A stretch of 64,000 nucleotides of DNA, taken from positions 62,001 through 126,000 of the forward strand of contig CAVPBI010000023.1 in NCBI GenBank assembly GCA_963701735.1, read 5' to 3'. This DNA comes from CAWABB01 sp963701735. GTDB lineage: Bacteria; Bacteroidota; Ignavibacteria; UBA10030; UBA6906. Positions 29,630 through 38,433 of this stretch are shown piece after piece; position 1 is the stretch's first letter, and each line of letters opens with the position of its first letter. The position numbers were made by a program, and so were the translations under genes. The notes beneath the pieces are model-generated. The model was not told the origin of the DNA and searched no databases. It saw only the letters and a list, made by a program, of their open reading frames with translations.

Positions 29630-29915
29630 CATCATGCTTGATCACAAAACCCTGCATCATCGGTTCGCCGGGAACCTGGATTCGTCTCCAGCCAGTCGAT
29701 GATGTATCCAGCTGGAAGTCTCCCGCCGGCGTTGAGGTGAATTCCCATGCGCCATTCAGACTCATGCGGCATTGCTGCACTCCATTGACGGAATCGGGGA
29801 GCACGACAAGGGGATCCACTGTGGCCGCCGAAATCTCAGCCTGTGCCAGGGCCGGCCAGGCCAAACCAGGCACGCGAAGACAGGAGAGCAAGAGAAACGA
29901 AACAGGCCTGCGCAT
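29630..29915 (-). pseudogene. 5' fragment of a GH2-type glycosidase gene
   Basis: From ATG 29915 the frame encodes a signal peptide (MRRPVSFLLLSCLRVPGLAW), then CRMSLNGAWEFTSTPAGDFQ and GWRRIQVPGEPMMQGFVIKH. This is the start of the jelly-roll sugar-binding domain of GH2 enzymes (beta-galactosidase or beta-mannosidase type), whose motifs are NG-WEF and W-I-VPGEW-MQGF. After about 95 residues the homology ends and the frame runs into the start of the oxidoreductase gene. A full GH2 protein would need several hundred more residues, so this is a truncated relic left by deletion. Confidence 0.65.
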
Positions 29916-30090
29916 AGGAAAGACCCCGGTATTGGTTGACGGCCAAAGTGGCAATCTTTGGGCTGGATGTCAAGAAGGACCCCGGCATACCCGCTCGACG
30001 GGTTGCCTTTGGGGATGAATTGCACGATTTTCCTGTTGCGATTCACCGCCTGACACAACAGTCTGCGACCTCATCCATCAGGGAGAAGCC

Positions 30091-30840
30091 ATGCCTGCGA
30101 CAAGGAGTATTCAGATCCGGTCAACGTTTTTCTTCATTCTCTTCGTCATTCTCTTTTTCCCCCTCAATGCGGCACTCGCACAGACAAGTAACCCGCACGC
30201 CGGCGAACTCGACGCACGAGTGGGTGTCCTGTCCGATTTTCACAAGGTCATTTACCAGATCTGGCACACCGCGTGGCCGGAAAAGAAAGTTGGCATGCTG
30301 GTCGATTTGCTCCCACAGGTCAAGCAGTATAGCGACACGCTCTCTCGCGTGAAACTGGCCGGAATCCTGCGTGATAAGCAGGATGACTGGGACAATGGCA
30401 CTGCCACGCTCAGAAGCATCGTTGCAGAGTACGAAGCGGCTGCGGCACCTGTGGACAGCGCAAAGTTGCTGGGTGCGGCTGAGCGCCTGCATTCACAGTA
30501 TGAGTCCCTCGTGAGGGTAGTGCGACCTGTCACAAAAGAGCTCGATGAGTTCCACCAGGTGCTCTACATGATCTATCACCACTACTGGCCGGAGAAGGAC
30601 CTGAAGAAGCTGTCACCTTCGGTCGATTCACTCAAGGTGAAAATGGCTGCTCTGAACACGTCGGCACTTCCCAGCCGACTGAAGCAAAAGGAAGAAGCAT
30701 TCAACGCAGCGAGGACAGACCTTGCCAGGACGGTGGACATGCTGACAGCGTCAGATGCGGCGAGCAGCCCCGAGAAGTTCGCCACCGATCTGGAGAAGCT
30801 CCACGACAAGTACCAGTCGCTGGAAAGGGTGTTTGAATAG
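30091..30840 (+). CDS. Secreted protein with two tandem helical repeats
   Basis: A 249-residue exported protein of unknown function. It has a signal peptide (about 1-31, FFFILFVILFFPLNAALAQ) and two related halves. The first starts LSDFHKVIYQIWHTAWPEKK and ends SQYESLVRVVRP; the second starts LDEFHQVLYMIYHHYWPEKD and ends DKYQSLERVFE. Each half has the pattern FH-V-Y-I-H--WPEK followed by long helices. The conserved His residues (FH and H--WPEK) are arranged as in four-helix metal- or heme-binding bundles such as cytochrome c', but no CXXCH is present. GGGAG lies just upstream of the ATG. Confidence 0.8.
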   Translation: MPATRSIQIRSTFFFILFVILFFPLNAALAQTSNPHAGELDARVGVLSDFHKVIYQIWHTAWPEKKVGMLVDLLPQVKQYSDTLSRVKLAGILRDKQDDWDNGTATLRSIVAEYEAAAAPVDSAKLLGAAERLHSQYESLVRVVRPVTKELDEFHQVLYMIYHHYWPEKDLKKLSPSVDSLKVKMAALNTSALPSRLKQKEEAFNAARTDLARTVDMLTASDAASSPEKFATDLEKLHDKYQSLERVFE

Positions 30841-30947
30841 GTGGACACCTGGCCCCTCCATGTGGAACCAAACGGACGCATCCACGGTTACTCTCTGCGT
30901 AAGGGTTGAATCAGGTTTCTGACTATATTTCCCCAAAGGAGAGCTGT

Positions 30948-31898
30948 ATGGCAGAGAAGAAGATCATCGCTGTAGTAGGCGCAACCGGGGCTCAGGGAGG
31001 CGGCCTTGTCCGCGCTATTCTCAACGACCCGAACGGCGGGTTCGCAGTCAGGGCGATCACGCGAGACAGCAACTCCGAGAAGGCGAAAGAGCTGAAGCGG
31101 TCGGGGGCTGAAGTGGTCACGGCGGACGTCAAGGACGTCGAAAGCCTCAAGCGGGCATTCAAAGGCGCCTACGGCGTCTACTGCGTGACATTCTTCTGGG
31201 AGGATTTTTCCCCGGAGAACGAGAAAGCCCAGGCGACAAACATGGCCCGCGCTGCGAAGGATGCCGGTGTGCAGCATGCCATCTGGTCGACGTTCGAGGA
31301 CACGCGCAAGTATATCCCTCTGACCGACAATCGCATGCCGACATTGATGGGCAAATACAAGGTGGCGCACTTCGACGCAAAGAGCGAGGCGGATCAGGCG
31401 TTCAGGGACCTGGGCGTCCCGACGACCTTTCTGCTCACCTCATTCTACTGGGAGAACCTCATCTACTTCGGCGCAGGCCCGCAGAAGGGACCCGACGGCA
31501 AGCTGGCCATCACGTACCCGATGGGACAGAAGAAGCTCCCGGGGATCGCTTCCGAGGACATCGGCAGGTGTGCGTACGGGATCTTCAAGAAGGGTCGCGA
31601 GTTCATCGGAAAGACAGTCGGCGTCGCCGGCGAGCATCTGACCGGCACGGAGATGGCCGCCGCGCTCACAAAGGCCCTCGGACAGGAGGTGCGGTACAAC
31701 GAGGTCCCTCCGGACGTGTACCGGAGCTTCGGCTTTCCGGGCGCCGAAGATATGGGCAACATGTTCCAGTTCAAACGCGACTTCGAGGACGTCTTCACCG
31801 GCGCGCGCAGCGTCGAATTCTCCCGGTCCCTCAACCCGGCGTTGCAGTCATTCGAACAGTGGCTTTCGAAGAACGCCAGCCGCATTCCGCTGAAATAA
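30948..31898 (+). CDS. NmrA-like NAD(P)-binding protein
   Basis: A 316-residue protein of the NmrA family (atypical short-chain dehydrogenase fold). Start at ATG 30948 with AAAGGAGAG 4-12 bases upstream. It has an N-terminal dinucleotide motif, IIAVVGATGAQGGGLVRAIL, and later VVTADVKDVESLKRAFKGAY and HAIWSTFEDTRKYIPLTDNR. The catalytic Tyr-Lys pair of true dehydrogenases is not evident, so it may sense NADP rather than reduce a substrate, or act as a quinone/NADPH reductase-like enzyme. It stands alone, convergent with a truncated DUF1080 gene. Confidence 0.87.
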   Translation: MAEKKIIAVVGATGAQGGGLVRAILNDPNGGFAVRAITRDSNSEKAKELKRSGAEVVTADVKDVESLKRAFKGAYGVYCVTFFWEDFSPENEKAQATNMARAAKDAGVQHAIWSTFEDTRKYIPLTDNRMPTLMGKYKVAHFDAKSEADQAFRDLGVPTTFLLTSFYWENLIYFGAGPQKGPDGKLAITYPMGQKKLPGIASEDIGRCAYGIFKKGREFIGKTVGVAGEHLTGTEMAAALTKALGQEVRYNEVPPDVYRSFGFPGAEDMGNMFQFKRDFEDVFTGARSVEFSRSLNPALQSFEQWLSKNASRIPLK

Positions 31899-31962
31899 AC
31901 GAGAGAAGGATCCCGACCGGATCTCCCGGCGGGCGCGAGAAGCACTGAAGCGGCGGGTACCA

Positions 31963-32265
31963 TCAGTTATTGGTGCCCGCCTTTCGCCTTTGCTTCACGC
32001 CGGAATTGAGGGTCCAGTCGACCTTGGTTTCGCATTCGAAGATGAAGTCCCCGGACTGTTCGGTTGTGCAGAGAAAGCTGTTCGGCGATCCCTCGACACA
32101 TCGTCCCACGAGCTCACCGTTCTCCACGACATAGAGGGCGGTCCCATTCAGCTGAACCCATCCATCCAGATTCTTGCCATTGAAGAGCGACGTCCAACCG
32201 CTCTCAGCACCTGCGCGCGCGGCAAGCAAGGCAAGCACGGCAAGAATGACTGACCGAATGCTCAC
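31963..32265 (-). pseudogene. Truncated DUF1080 (3-keto-disaccharide hydrolase) gene
   Basis: The frame starts with GTG at 32265, overlapping the stop of the preceding gene. It has a signal peptide (SVILAVLALLAARAGAES) and the start of a DUF1080 domain: GWTSLFNGKNLDGWVQLNGT, GELVGRCVEGSPNSFLCTTE and DFIFECETKVDWTLNSGVKQ. Full-length members have about 200 or more residues, with NSGVQFRS and a second half with W-QIE and G-IYGQ; here translation stops after 100. This is a truncation in the middle of the concanavalin-like fold, so it is probably not functional. Confidence 0.7.
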
Positions 32266-33365
32266 TGGCGGCGGGCGAATCGATGGGTCTCTTCGATCAT
32301 TGCCAGGTAGTTTTCGACCGGCACGTAGCTCGGGACGGAATTCCCCGACCCCAACGCGTATCGTCCTCTTTCTCCGCAGGTCTCGAGGAGGAATCGAACG
32401 TGATTCCTCACCTCGTCGACGCTCTTCCCCGACAGGATATTCAGATCGAGCCCGCCAAGCACCGCAATCCGGCCGCCATACCGTGACTGGAAGTCCTGCA
32501 CCGGGATAATCGCATCCTCATACGAATGCTTGCCGTCGATCCCTACATCCCCGATCAGGTCCTCCATAATCGGAACCACGTTTCCGCAGGAGTGGAGAAA
32601 ATACGGGACCCCACGCTCATGAGCCATCGCGGCAAACCGGCGATGCCACGGAAGAACGTATTCGCGCAGGTGAGCGGGCGAGATGAGCGTCGCCGTCTTG
32701 TATCCCATGTCGTCACCCGGAAACACCGCCACGAGGTGCTCCAGATCCAGGATCTGCCCGTAGAAATCGACCATCAGCCCGCCCAGCCGGTCCGCCACGG
32801 CCTTCACGAGACCCGGATTCTCGTAGAGAGCGATCGAGAGCCCCTCGAGCGACATCATCCATGAAAGATGCTCGAAGACTCCACCGGCATGAGAGAAGAT
32901 CAGACCCATCCCCTCGGGCACCCGGGAACTGAGGTACTCGTACGCTGAAAAATCGTACTCGCCGACCGACGGCCAGGGATACTTCTCGAAATCCTCCCAC
33001 GTCTCGATCACGCCATGATGCTCGTCGGTCCATTCCCGTTGCTTCGTCGAGCCTGAAGCCGTGTCGGCCGCCGCATTACGCCGGTCGGGGAGCGGAAGGC
33101 TGTCCTCGTACCGGACGAAATCGTATCCCATCCGGTACCAGAAATCCACCATCATGTCGAGCCACGCGTTCCGGCCTTCCCGACCCGCCGGGAAGGGGCC
33201 CCAGCGCCGGCCGAGAAGGCCGGTCACGATCGGCTTCATGACCGATTCATCGATGTTGTATTCCACGAGCGGCACGCGGCGGGAGCGGACATTCCCCGCC
33301 AGAATATCGATGAACTCAGACGCGTTCGGTTTCGGAGCGGCGAGCGGGAGCAGAGCCATCTGCAC
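32262..33365 (-). CDS. URO-D-like methyltransferase-family protein
   Basis: A 367-residue protein with the uroporphyrinogen decarboxylase (URO-D) fold, which in this subgroup more often serves corrinoid-dependent methyl transfer than heme synthesis. The GTG start at 33365 has AAAGG 5 bases upstream. Visible segments are RRVPLVEYNIDESVMKPIV, GMGLIFSHAGGVFEHLSWMM, VFPGDDMGYKTATLISPAHL and the family hallmark FLHSCGNVVPIMEDLI (His-Ser-Cys-Gly), followed by GGLDLNILSGKSVDEV. It overlaps the truncated DUF1080 gene by 4 bases. Substrate unknown. Confidence 0.85.
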   Translation of the reverse strand: MQMALLPLAAPKPNASEFIDILAGNVRSRRVPLVEYNIDESVMKPIVTGLLGRRWGPFPAGREGRNAWLDMMVDFWYRMGYDFVRYEDSLPLPDRRNAAADTASGSTKQREWTDEHHGVIETWEDFEKYPWPSVGEYDFSAYEYLSSRVPEGMGLIFSHAGGVFEHLSWMMSLEGLSIALYENPGLVKAVADRLGGLMVDFYGQILDLEHLVAVFPGDDMGYKTATLISPAHLREYVLPWHRRFAAMAHERGVPYFLHSCGNVVPIMEDLIGDVGIDGKHSYEDAIIPVQDFQSRYGGRIAVLGGLDLNILSGKSVDEVRNHVRFLLETCGERGRYALGSGNSVPSYVPVENYLAMIEETHRFARRQ

Positions 33366-33436
33366 AAAGCCCTTTCTTCAAGGTGAAGCGGTGGTACGGC
33401 GTGCCACGACCCCCGTGTCCGAACGCACGGCGGAAT

Positions 33437-34444
33437 TCAATCCTGCCCGGGCAAGGGCGCGACATACTGATACGCGGGGTTGGCATTCTGAATTTCGAGG
33501 ATCGCTGCGATTTCTTTCCAGGTCGCGCGGAGCCCGCGGGGACACGGCGGAAGCTCGTGCGCAATCGCACGATGCAGCGCGCCGAGATTGTAACAGGGAA
33601 CCGCTGCGTACATATGATGCTCGGTGTGGTAGTTCATGTGCCAGTAGAGAAACCGAACGACCGGGTTCACCGTGAACGTCCGGCAGCAGAGCCGGAAATC
33701 CGGCACGTTGTCCTGCAACCCTATGTGCTGTGTGTTGTTGCAGAGGAAGAAGAGCCAGCTCCCGTAAAACGGAAGGAGGCTCGTCAGGACCGGCACGAGC
33801 CACCAGCCGAGCACCAGCGAGATCACCGTGATAGCGGCGTGCCCGGCCAGGAGCATGCGCGCGCGACGCACAACAGGACGGCCCGCGTCCGGATCGTCCC
33901 GGAGAAACAGCCTGCTCTCCCACTCCCCTTCGAATTTCCCCCGGGCAAGGCGGACCGTGTTCATGACAACCTTGTATCCGCCGTGCAGGTTCAGAAGTCC
34001 TTCCAGAAAGAACTGTCTCACCATCAGCCGAATCGGAAGCACGACCTCCAGGTCGTCCGGCGGGTGCAGCGTGTACTGATGATGGCGCATGTGGCTGGCG
34101 AAGAAGTGTTCGAAATTGATCCAGCCCAGGAACGAGAAGATGCGCACAAAGAATTCGTTCAGCCGTTGTGTCCGGAAGACGCTCTTGTGGACGAGCTCGT
34201 GCACCGCGTTGATCATGAACGATCCCGCGGTCCCGTGAAGGAACAGCAGCAGGAGCGTCACCCACCACGGCCAGATTACAGCTGAGACAAGAACGGCCCC
34301 TCCGGTCAGCCCAAGCACGAACAGATGACCGAACGCCTGTGCAAAGCCGTTCGCGTCACTTTTGCTGTTCAGAAGGGCGAGCACCTCCCGGTCGATGGGT
34401 GTGCGATACCATTTGATATGCCTCCCGCCTTCAGGATTCTTCAT
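33437..34444 (-). CDS. Membrane fatty acid desaturase
   Basis: An integral-membrane di-iron desaturase that would introduce double bonds into lipid acyl chains. The 335-residue product from ATG 34444 carries the three conserved histidine boxes: HELVHKS, HMRHHQ and HTEHHMY, with two pairs of transmembrane helices between them (for example LFVLGLTGGAVLVSAVIWPW, AAITVISLVLGWWLVPVLTS). No ribosome site is visible, and a longer frame starting at 34585 lacks family similarity, so 34444 is preferred. It is divergent from the ROK kinase gene, and two 14-base direct repeats lie in the shared upstream region. Confidence 0.9.
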   Translation of the reverse strand: MKNPEGGRHIKWYRTPIDREVLALLNSKSDANGFAQAFGHLFVLGLTGGAVLVSAVIWPWWVTLLLLFLHGTAGSFMINAVHELVHKSVFRTQRLNEFFVRIFSFLGWINFEHFFASHMRHHQYTLHPPDDLEVVLPIRLMVRQFFLEGLLNLHGGYKVVMNTVRLARGKFEGEWESRLFLRDDPDAGRPVVRRARMLLAGHAAITVISLVLGWWLVPVLTSLLPFYGSWLFFLCNNTQHIGLQDNVPDFRLCCRTFTVNPVVRFLYWHMNYHTEHHMYAAVPCYNLGALHRAIAHELPPCPRGLRATWKEIAAILEIQNANPAYQYVAPLPGQD

Positions 34445-34466
34445 TTTGAAAACGTACTCACATGAG

Positions 34467-34495
34467 GTACAAATGGCAAGTGTACAAATGGCAAG
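34467..34495. promoter_or_regulatory. 14-base direct repeats between desaturase and ROK kinase
   Basis: GTACAAATGGCAAG occurs at 34467-34480 and again at 34482-34495, one base apart, 23 bases upstream of the desaturase start. Tandem identical boxes next to a promoter suggest an operator with two sites. Confidence 0.5.
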
Positions 34496-34505
34496 CCCGG
34501 CGGGC

Positions 34506-34534
34506 TTGTTGTTCGTCCAGCCACAACGTATATT
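34506..34534 (+). promoter_or_regulatory. Sigma-70-type promoter for the ROK kinase operon
   Basis: TTGTTG (34506-34511), a 17-base spacer and TATATT (34529-34534) lie about 43 bases before the start codon at 34578. The direct repeats at 34467-34495 lie just upstream, where an activator might bind. Confidence 0.55.
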
Positions 34535-34577
34535 TTCAAGATTTCTCCGGTACAACTCTAGAGAGGATGTGATTCCT

Positions 34578-35492
34578 GTGGGCAATCGATTCGGGATGGA
34601 TTATGGAGGGACGAACGTCAAGGCAGGCGTGTTCGGCGAAGATGGGACGGTTCTGGAGTTCCGCGAACAACCTCTCGCCGAAGTTGCGTCGGGAGGAGAA
34701 TTGCTCGAGAACCTGCTGACACTCGCCCGTGACGTCGCCCGCGGGTATCCCCTGGATGGAGGTGGGCTCGCAATCAAAGGCCTGGTGAACTCCGAACGGG
34801 GTGTCGTCGAAGAGGACGTCGGCGCGGGATCCTGGCTTGCGGGCATCGACCTTCGTGCGGCCTTCTCCAGAGCGCTGGGTGCGCCCTGGGTGCTCGAGAA
34901 CGATGCACGCTCGTACGCCTGGGGTGAGTGGATGTTCGGCGCCGGTCGCGGCGCAAAGACCATGGTGTGCATGACGCTGGGGACGGGAGTCGGCTGCTCG
35001 GTCGTGGCGGGCGGGCGGCCCTATCGAGGAGGAAGTCAGTTCGGCGCCCTCCTCGGAGGGCACCTCACCATCGACAGGAACGGACCACCGTGTCCCTGTG
35101 GCAACCGCGGCTGTCTCGAACTCTACTGCTCGGCCACCGCACTTCATCAGCAGGTCCTTGAACGGCATCCCGACCTCCGTCGCGCCCAGGCGGATCCCCT
35201 TGCGGAGTTCTTCGCCCGGGTCGGGCAAGGGGATCGACGGTACATGACGACGTTCGACACGTTCATCGACAATCTTGCTCTCGGCGTCGTGAATGTCATT
35301 CATGCCTACGGGCCCGATGTCGTGGTGCTCGGCGGGGGGGTCATGAAGAGTGCGGATGTCATACTCCCCCCTCTCGTCGAGCAGGTGAACCGGATGGCGT
35401 GGACCGTTCCGCGAGGATCGGTCAGGATTCAGCCCGCCCAGCTGGACAACCGTGCGGCGGCGCTTGGCGTTGCATTCTTTCCCCACTCCTAG
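34578..35492 (+). CDS. ROK-family sugar kinase
   Basis: A 304-residue ROK kinase, probably phosphorylating glucose, mannose or an N-acetyl sugar with ATP. GTG at 34578 follows GAGAGGA by about 10 bases. The N-terminal phosphate loop is MDYGGTNVKAGVFGEDG; the zinc motif is PCPCGNRGCLELYCS (CXCGXXGCXE); WVLENDARSYAWGEWMFGAG and GTGVGCSVVAGGRPYRGG follow the family. The C-terminal part has HAYGPDVVVLGGGVM. It is followed 11 bases later by a mannose-6-phosphate isomerase-like gene, so a mannose/glucose step is likely. An ATG at 34596 is a possible alternative start. Confidence 0.9.
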   Translation: MGNRFGMDYGGTNVKAGVFGEDGTVLEFREQPLAEVASGGELLENLLTLARDVARGYPLDGGGLAIKGLVNSERGVVEEDVGAGSWLAGIDLRAAFSRALGAPWVLENDARSYAWGEWMFGAGRGAKTMVCMTLGTGVGCSVVAGGRPYRGGSQFGALLGGHLTIDRNGPPCPCGNRGCLELYCSATALHQQVLERHPDLRRAQADPLAEFFARVGQGDRRYMTTFDTFIDNLALGVVNVIHAYGPDVVVLGGGVMKSADVILPPLVEQVNRMAWTVPRGSVRIQPAQLDNRAAALGVAFFPHS

Positions 35493-35503
35493 GAACGGAC
35501 AGC

Positions 35504-37360
35504 ATGTCTCAGTCTCAGAAGGTTCACACAATCGATCCCTTTGTCGCTCCACTTCCTGCGGAGGCGACAGAATACCCCAGGGGAGCGTACGACCCGTTCC
35601 CCAGCTTTCAGATTCATAGCGGGAGGATCGAGAAGGGCTACGCAGTCCTGGCCAGGCAGGTTCGGGAGGCGATGCCCGGGGGTCTCCGCGTCCTTGTCGT
35701 CGACGGATACCACGGGGTCGCGTGGGACGTTGTACGCGGGGGGTTGGCTGAAGCGTTGGCCGCCGAAGGCGTCCGTCCGTCGTGGGTGGATATGCGCGAG
35801 CACCTTCGGCCACAGGAGGACATCCGGGCGCACATCAAGCCGTTCCTCGGGGGCAGCGATCCCCTCTTCGGAAGGCGGTATCCGCTCGGACCCGAGGCTT
35901 TCTTTGATCCGGTCAACCTGGCGGCGTTGCGTATTCGCATCGCACAGGCCCGTGCCGAGCAGGCCGAAAAGCTGCTCATCGTCATCGGATGCGGCGCAGG
36001 TCTCCAGGGGCTGTGGGACCAGCTCTGGTACGTGGACATCCCGAAGGATGTTCTGCAGGCCGACGCCCGGCTCAAGAAGATCGCGCCTCTGGGGATGCGG
36101 AACCCGCTTCCGTTCGGCGAGTTCTATAAGCAGTCATACTTCGTCGACTGGCCGGCCCTTAACCAGCTGAAGAGCAGGCTGCTTCCGGATATATCCCGGT
36201 TCATCGATGCCCAGCGCCCGGAAGGCCCCACATCGATCAACGGAGAAGATTTCCGGAAGGCTCTCCACGATATCGCTGAGACGCCCTTCCGCGTCCGGCC
36301 CTGGTTCTTCCCCGGCCCCTGGGGCGGGCAGTTCATGAAAGGGCACATGGGGCTCGATCCCAAGCAGCCGAACTATGCGTGGTCGTTCGAGCTCATCGTG
36401 CCGGAAAACGGCATCGTGTTCGAGCACGGCGGGAATACGCTGGAGTGCTCATTCGATTGCCTGATGTTCGCCCATCACGAGCGCGTGCTCGGGCAGGAAG
36501 CGGGCCGCCAGTTCAGATTCGAGTGGCCGATCCGGCTGGACTATCTCGACACGATCGACGGGGGCAACCTGTCCACTCAGTGCCATCCCCGTCCGGACTA
36601 CATCCGGCGCGAATTCGGCGAGACCATCACGCAGGACGAAACGTACTACATCGTCAACTCGAAGCCTGACGCGCGGGTGTACATCGGGCTGACTGATGCG
36701 TGCGACAAAGAGAAGTTTCGAGCGGCGGTCGAGCAATCCCAGAGGGACGGCAAAGAAGTAGACATCGACGCGTTCGTGCACAGCGAGCCGAGCAAGCCGC
36801 ATGATCTCTTCTGCATACCCAATGGAACCGTGCACTGCAGCGGGCAAGGAAACCTGGTCCTGGAGATCAGCGCGACCCCGTACATCTTCACATTCAAGAT
36901 CTACGACTACCTGCGCCGCGACCTCGACGGAAGCCTCAGGACGATCAACGTCGCGCGCGCGTTCGACAACATCCGGTTCGAGCGGCGCCCGGCATGGGTC
37001 AAGGAGAATCTGATCGCGCGGCCCCGCGTGCTGCGGAGCGGTCCGGACTGGCAGCATGTGGTCCTCATGGATCGCCCGGAGGTTTTCTACGAGATCCATC
37101 GAATCGAGTTCGCCCGCTCGTTTGAGCTCGACACCGAAGACCGGGGCTTTGCGGTGAATCTCGTGGCGGGAGAGAAAGTCGCCCTGAGCGGCAGCAACGG
37201 CATTGCCGCCCATCTCAACTATCTCGAATCCATGATCATCCCGGCGGCGGCGCAGCACGTCCGGATCGTCAACCAGGGAAGCCGGCCCTGCATGATGGTT
37301 CTCGTCTTCGTCCGGCCCGGGACCGGCTCAGCGTTTCCGCTGAACAACCCCGACCGGTAA
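35504..37360 (+). CDS. Class I mannose-6-phosphate isomerase-like protein
   Basis: A 618-residue protein that probably interconverts mannose-6-phosphate and fructose-6-phosphate or a related sugar phosphate. The N-terminal 230 residues (LRVLVVDGYHGVAWDVVRGG, EKLLIVIGCGAGLQGLWDQL) form a P-loop-like alpha/beta domain seen in long isomerases of this type. The C-terminal cupin part carries metal and active-site segments VFEHGGNTLECSFDC, THSIPN-like DLFCIPNGTVHCSGQGNLVL and TPYIFTFKIYDYLRRD. ATG 35504 follows AGGAACGG and an overlapping ORF upstream is excluded. It forms an operon with the ROK kinase 11 bases upstream. Confidence 0.85.
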   Translation: MSQSQKVHTIDPFVAPLPAEATEYPRGAYDPFPSFQIHSGRIEKGYAVLARQVREAMPGGLRVLVVDGYHGVAWDVVRGGLAEALAAEGVRPSWVDMREHLRPQEDIRAHIKPFLGGSDPLFGRRYPLGPEAFFDPVNLAALRIRIAQARAEQAEKLLIVIGCGAGLQGLWDQLWYVDIPKDVLQADARLKKIAPLGMRNPLPFGEFYKQSYFVDWPALNQLKSRLLPDISRFIDAQRPEGPTSINGEDFRKALHDIAETPFRVRPWFFPGPWGGQFMKGHMGLDPKQPNYAWSFELIVPENGIVFEHGGNTLECSFDCLMFAHHERVLGQEAGRQFRFEWPIRLDYLDTIDGGNLSTQCHPRPDYIRREFGETITQDETYYIVNSKPDARVYIGLTDACDKEKFRAAVEQSQRDGKEVDIDAFVHSEPSKPHDLFCIPNGTVHCSGQGNLVLEISATPYIFTFKIYDYLRRDLDGSLRTINVARAFDNIRFERRPAWVKENLIARPRVLRSGPDWQHVVLMDRPEVFYEIHRIEFARSFELDTEDRGFAVNLVAGEKVALSGSNGIAAHLNYLESMIIPAAAQHVRIVNQGSRPCMMVLVFVRPGTGSAFPLNNPDR

Positions 37361-37446
37361 GAAACGCGCCAGCCATCCCCCTCCGCGACATCCTGGCGGG
37401 CATGGTGCGATTGGTCATCAAATCTGGATGGCGGCAGAATCTGAGT

Positions 37447-38433
37447 TCACGGACGCGGGAACAATGAGATGTCGGCGATGACGGGGAGGTGATCGGAGAG
37501 GAACCCTTCCTTTCTGCGGGCATCGCAGGTCGTGTGGCTCAGCACCTGCAGGGACTTGCTCACGAACACATAGTCGATCCGTTCGCCTGGATCGGGGTCC
37601 TTCAGTTCAAACCCGGTGAACGTAGCTTTCGGGCCCTCGTGAGGGGAGAGAGAACTCAGCTGGGCGTCCTCAAGGCGCGGACCGGGCATGTCGGGCGATG
37701 TCAGGATGAGATAGGGAGGATCGGTCTCCACCGCATTGAAATCCCCCGCCACGATGACCGGTGATCTGCGCGCAATCTCACCGATTTTCTTCCTCAGCAA
37801 CTGTGCGCTCTTTCCGCGGGCCTCCACCCCCTGATGGTCGAAGTGTGTGTTGAACACAAAGAAGGTTCGAGCGGCGGATGAATCGGCGAGCCGCACCCAC
37901 GTAACGATGCGCGGGAGAGCCGCATCCCAGCCCTTTCCCGGCACGTCCGGAGTCGGAGAGAGCCAGTATGTCCCATTGTCAAGCAGGGTGAAGCGGGCTG
38001 TGCTGAAGTAGATCGCCGAGTATTCGCCCTCCGTTTTGCCGTCATCCCGCCCGGCACCGCGCATCTCGAATCCTCGAAGTCCCTCCTTCAAGAAAGCCAC
38101 CTGGTCGTTGAGCCCCTCCTGGATACAGAGGATGTCCGGCTTCTGGGAACGAACGTACGAGAGAAGCTCGTCGCGCCGTTTCTCCCACGCATGGACGCCG
38201 TCGTCCGGATTGTTGTACCGGATATTCCATGTCATGATGCGCACTACATCAGCCCCGCGGGCCACAGTATCCGAGGGGGCAGGGCGTGTTCCCCTCTCAC
38301 CATACATGTTGGCGGCTTGCGAGAGTCGGGCATCCTGTGCCCGGGCCGCAATGAAGACAACGCACGCGAAGAGGGCGGCGAGCGCGACACCGGGCGTCGC
38401 ATACGCAGATCGGGGTTTCGACGATCGTGTCAT
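37447..38433 (-). CDS. Secreted endonuclease/exonuclease/phosphatase family protein
   Basis: A 328-residue member of the EEP superfamily (DNase I-like fold, magnesium-dependent phosphodiesterases). Start at 38433 gives a signal peptide (YATPGVALAALFACVVFIAA). The core motifs are VRIMTWNIRYNN, PDILCIQEGLNDQVAFLK (catalytic Glu), NTHFDHQGVEAR, VIVAGDFNAVETDPPYLIL and SDHLPVIADI (catalytic Asp-His). This set marks a metal-dependent phosphoesterase acting on a phosphodiester or sugar phosphate rather than a generic nuclease; sphingomyelinase-like and inositol phosphatase members also look like this. It converges on the isomerase gene. Confidence 0.87.
   Translation of the reverse strand: MTRSSKPRSAYATPGVALAALFACVVFIAARAQDARLSQAANMYGERGTRPAPSDTVARGADVVRIMTWNIRYNNPDDGVHAWEKRRDELLSYVRSQKPDILCIQEGLNDQVAFLKEGLRGFEMRGAGRDDGKTEGEYSAIYFSTARFTLLDNGTYWLSPTPDVPGKGWDAALPRIVTWVRLADSSAARTFFVFNTHFDHQGVEARGKSAQLLRKKIGEIARRSPVIVAGDFNAVETDPPYLILTSPDMPGPRLEDAQLSSLSPHEGPKATFTGFELKDPDPGERIDYVFVSKSLQVLSHTTCDARRKEGFLSDHLPVIADISLFPRP

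Noticed and set aside
28193..29641. 482-codon open frame on the plus strand opposite the oxidoreductase gene
   Set aside because: Antisense shadow; no motifs, while the minus frame carries the full Gfo/Idh pattern.
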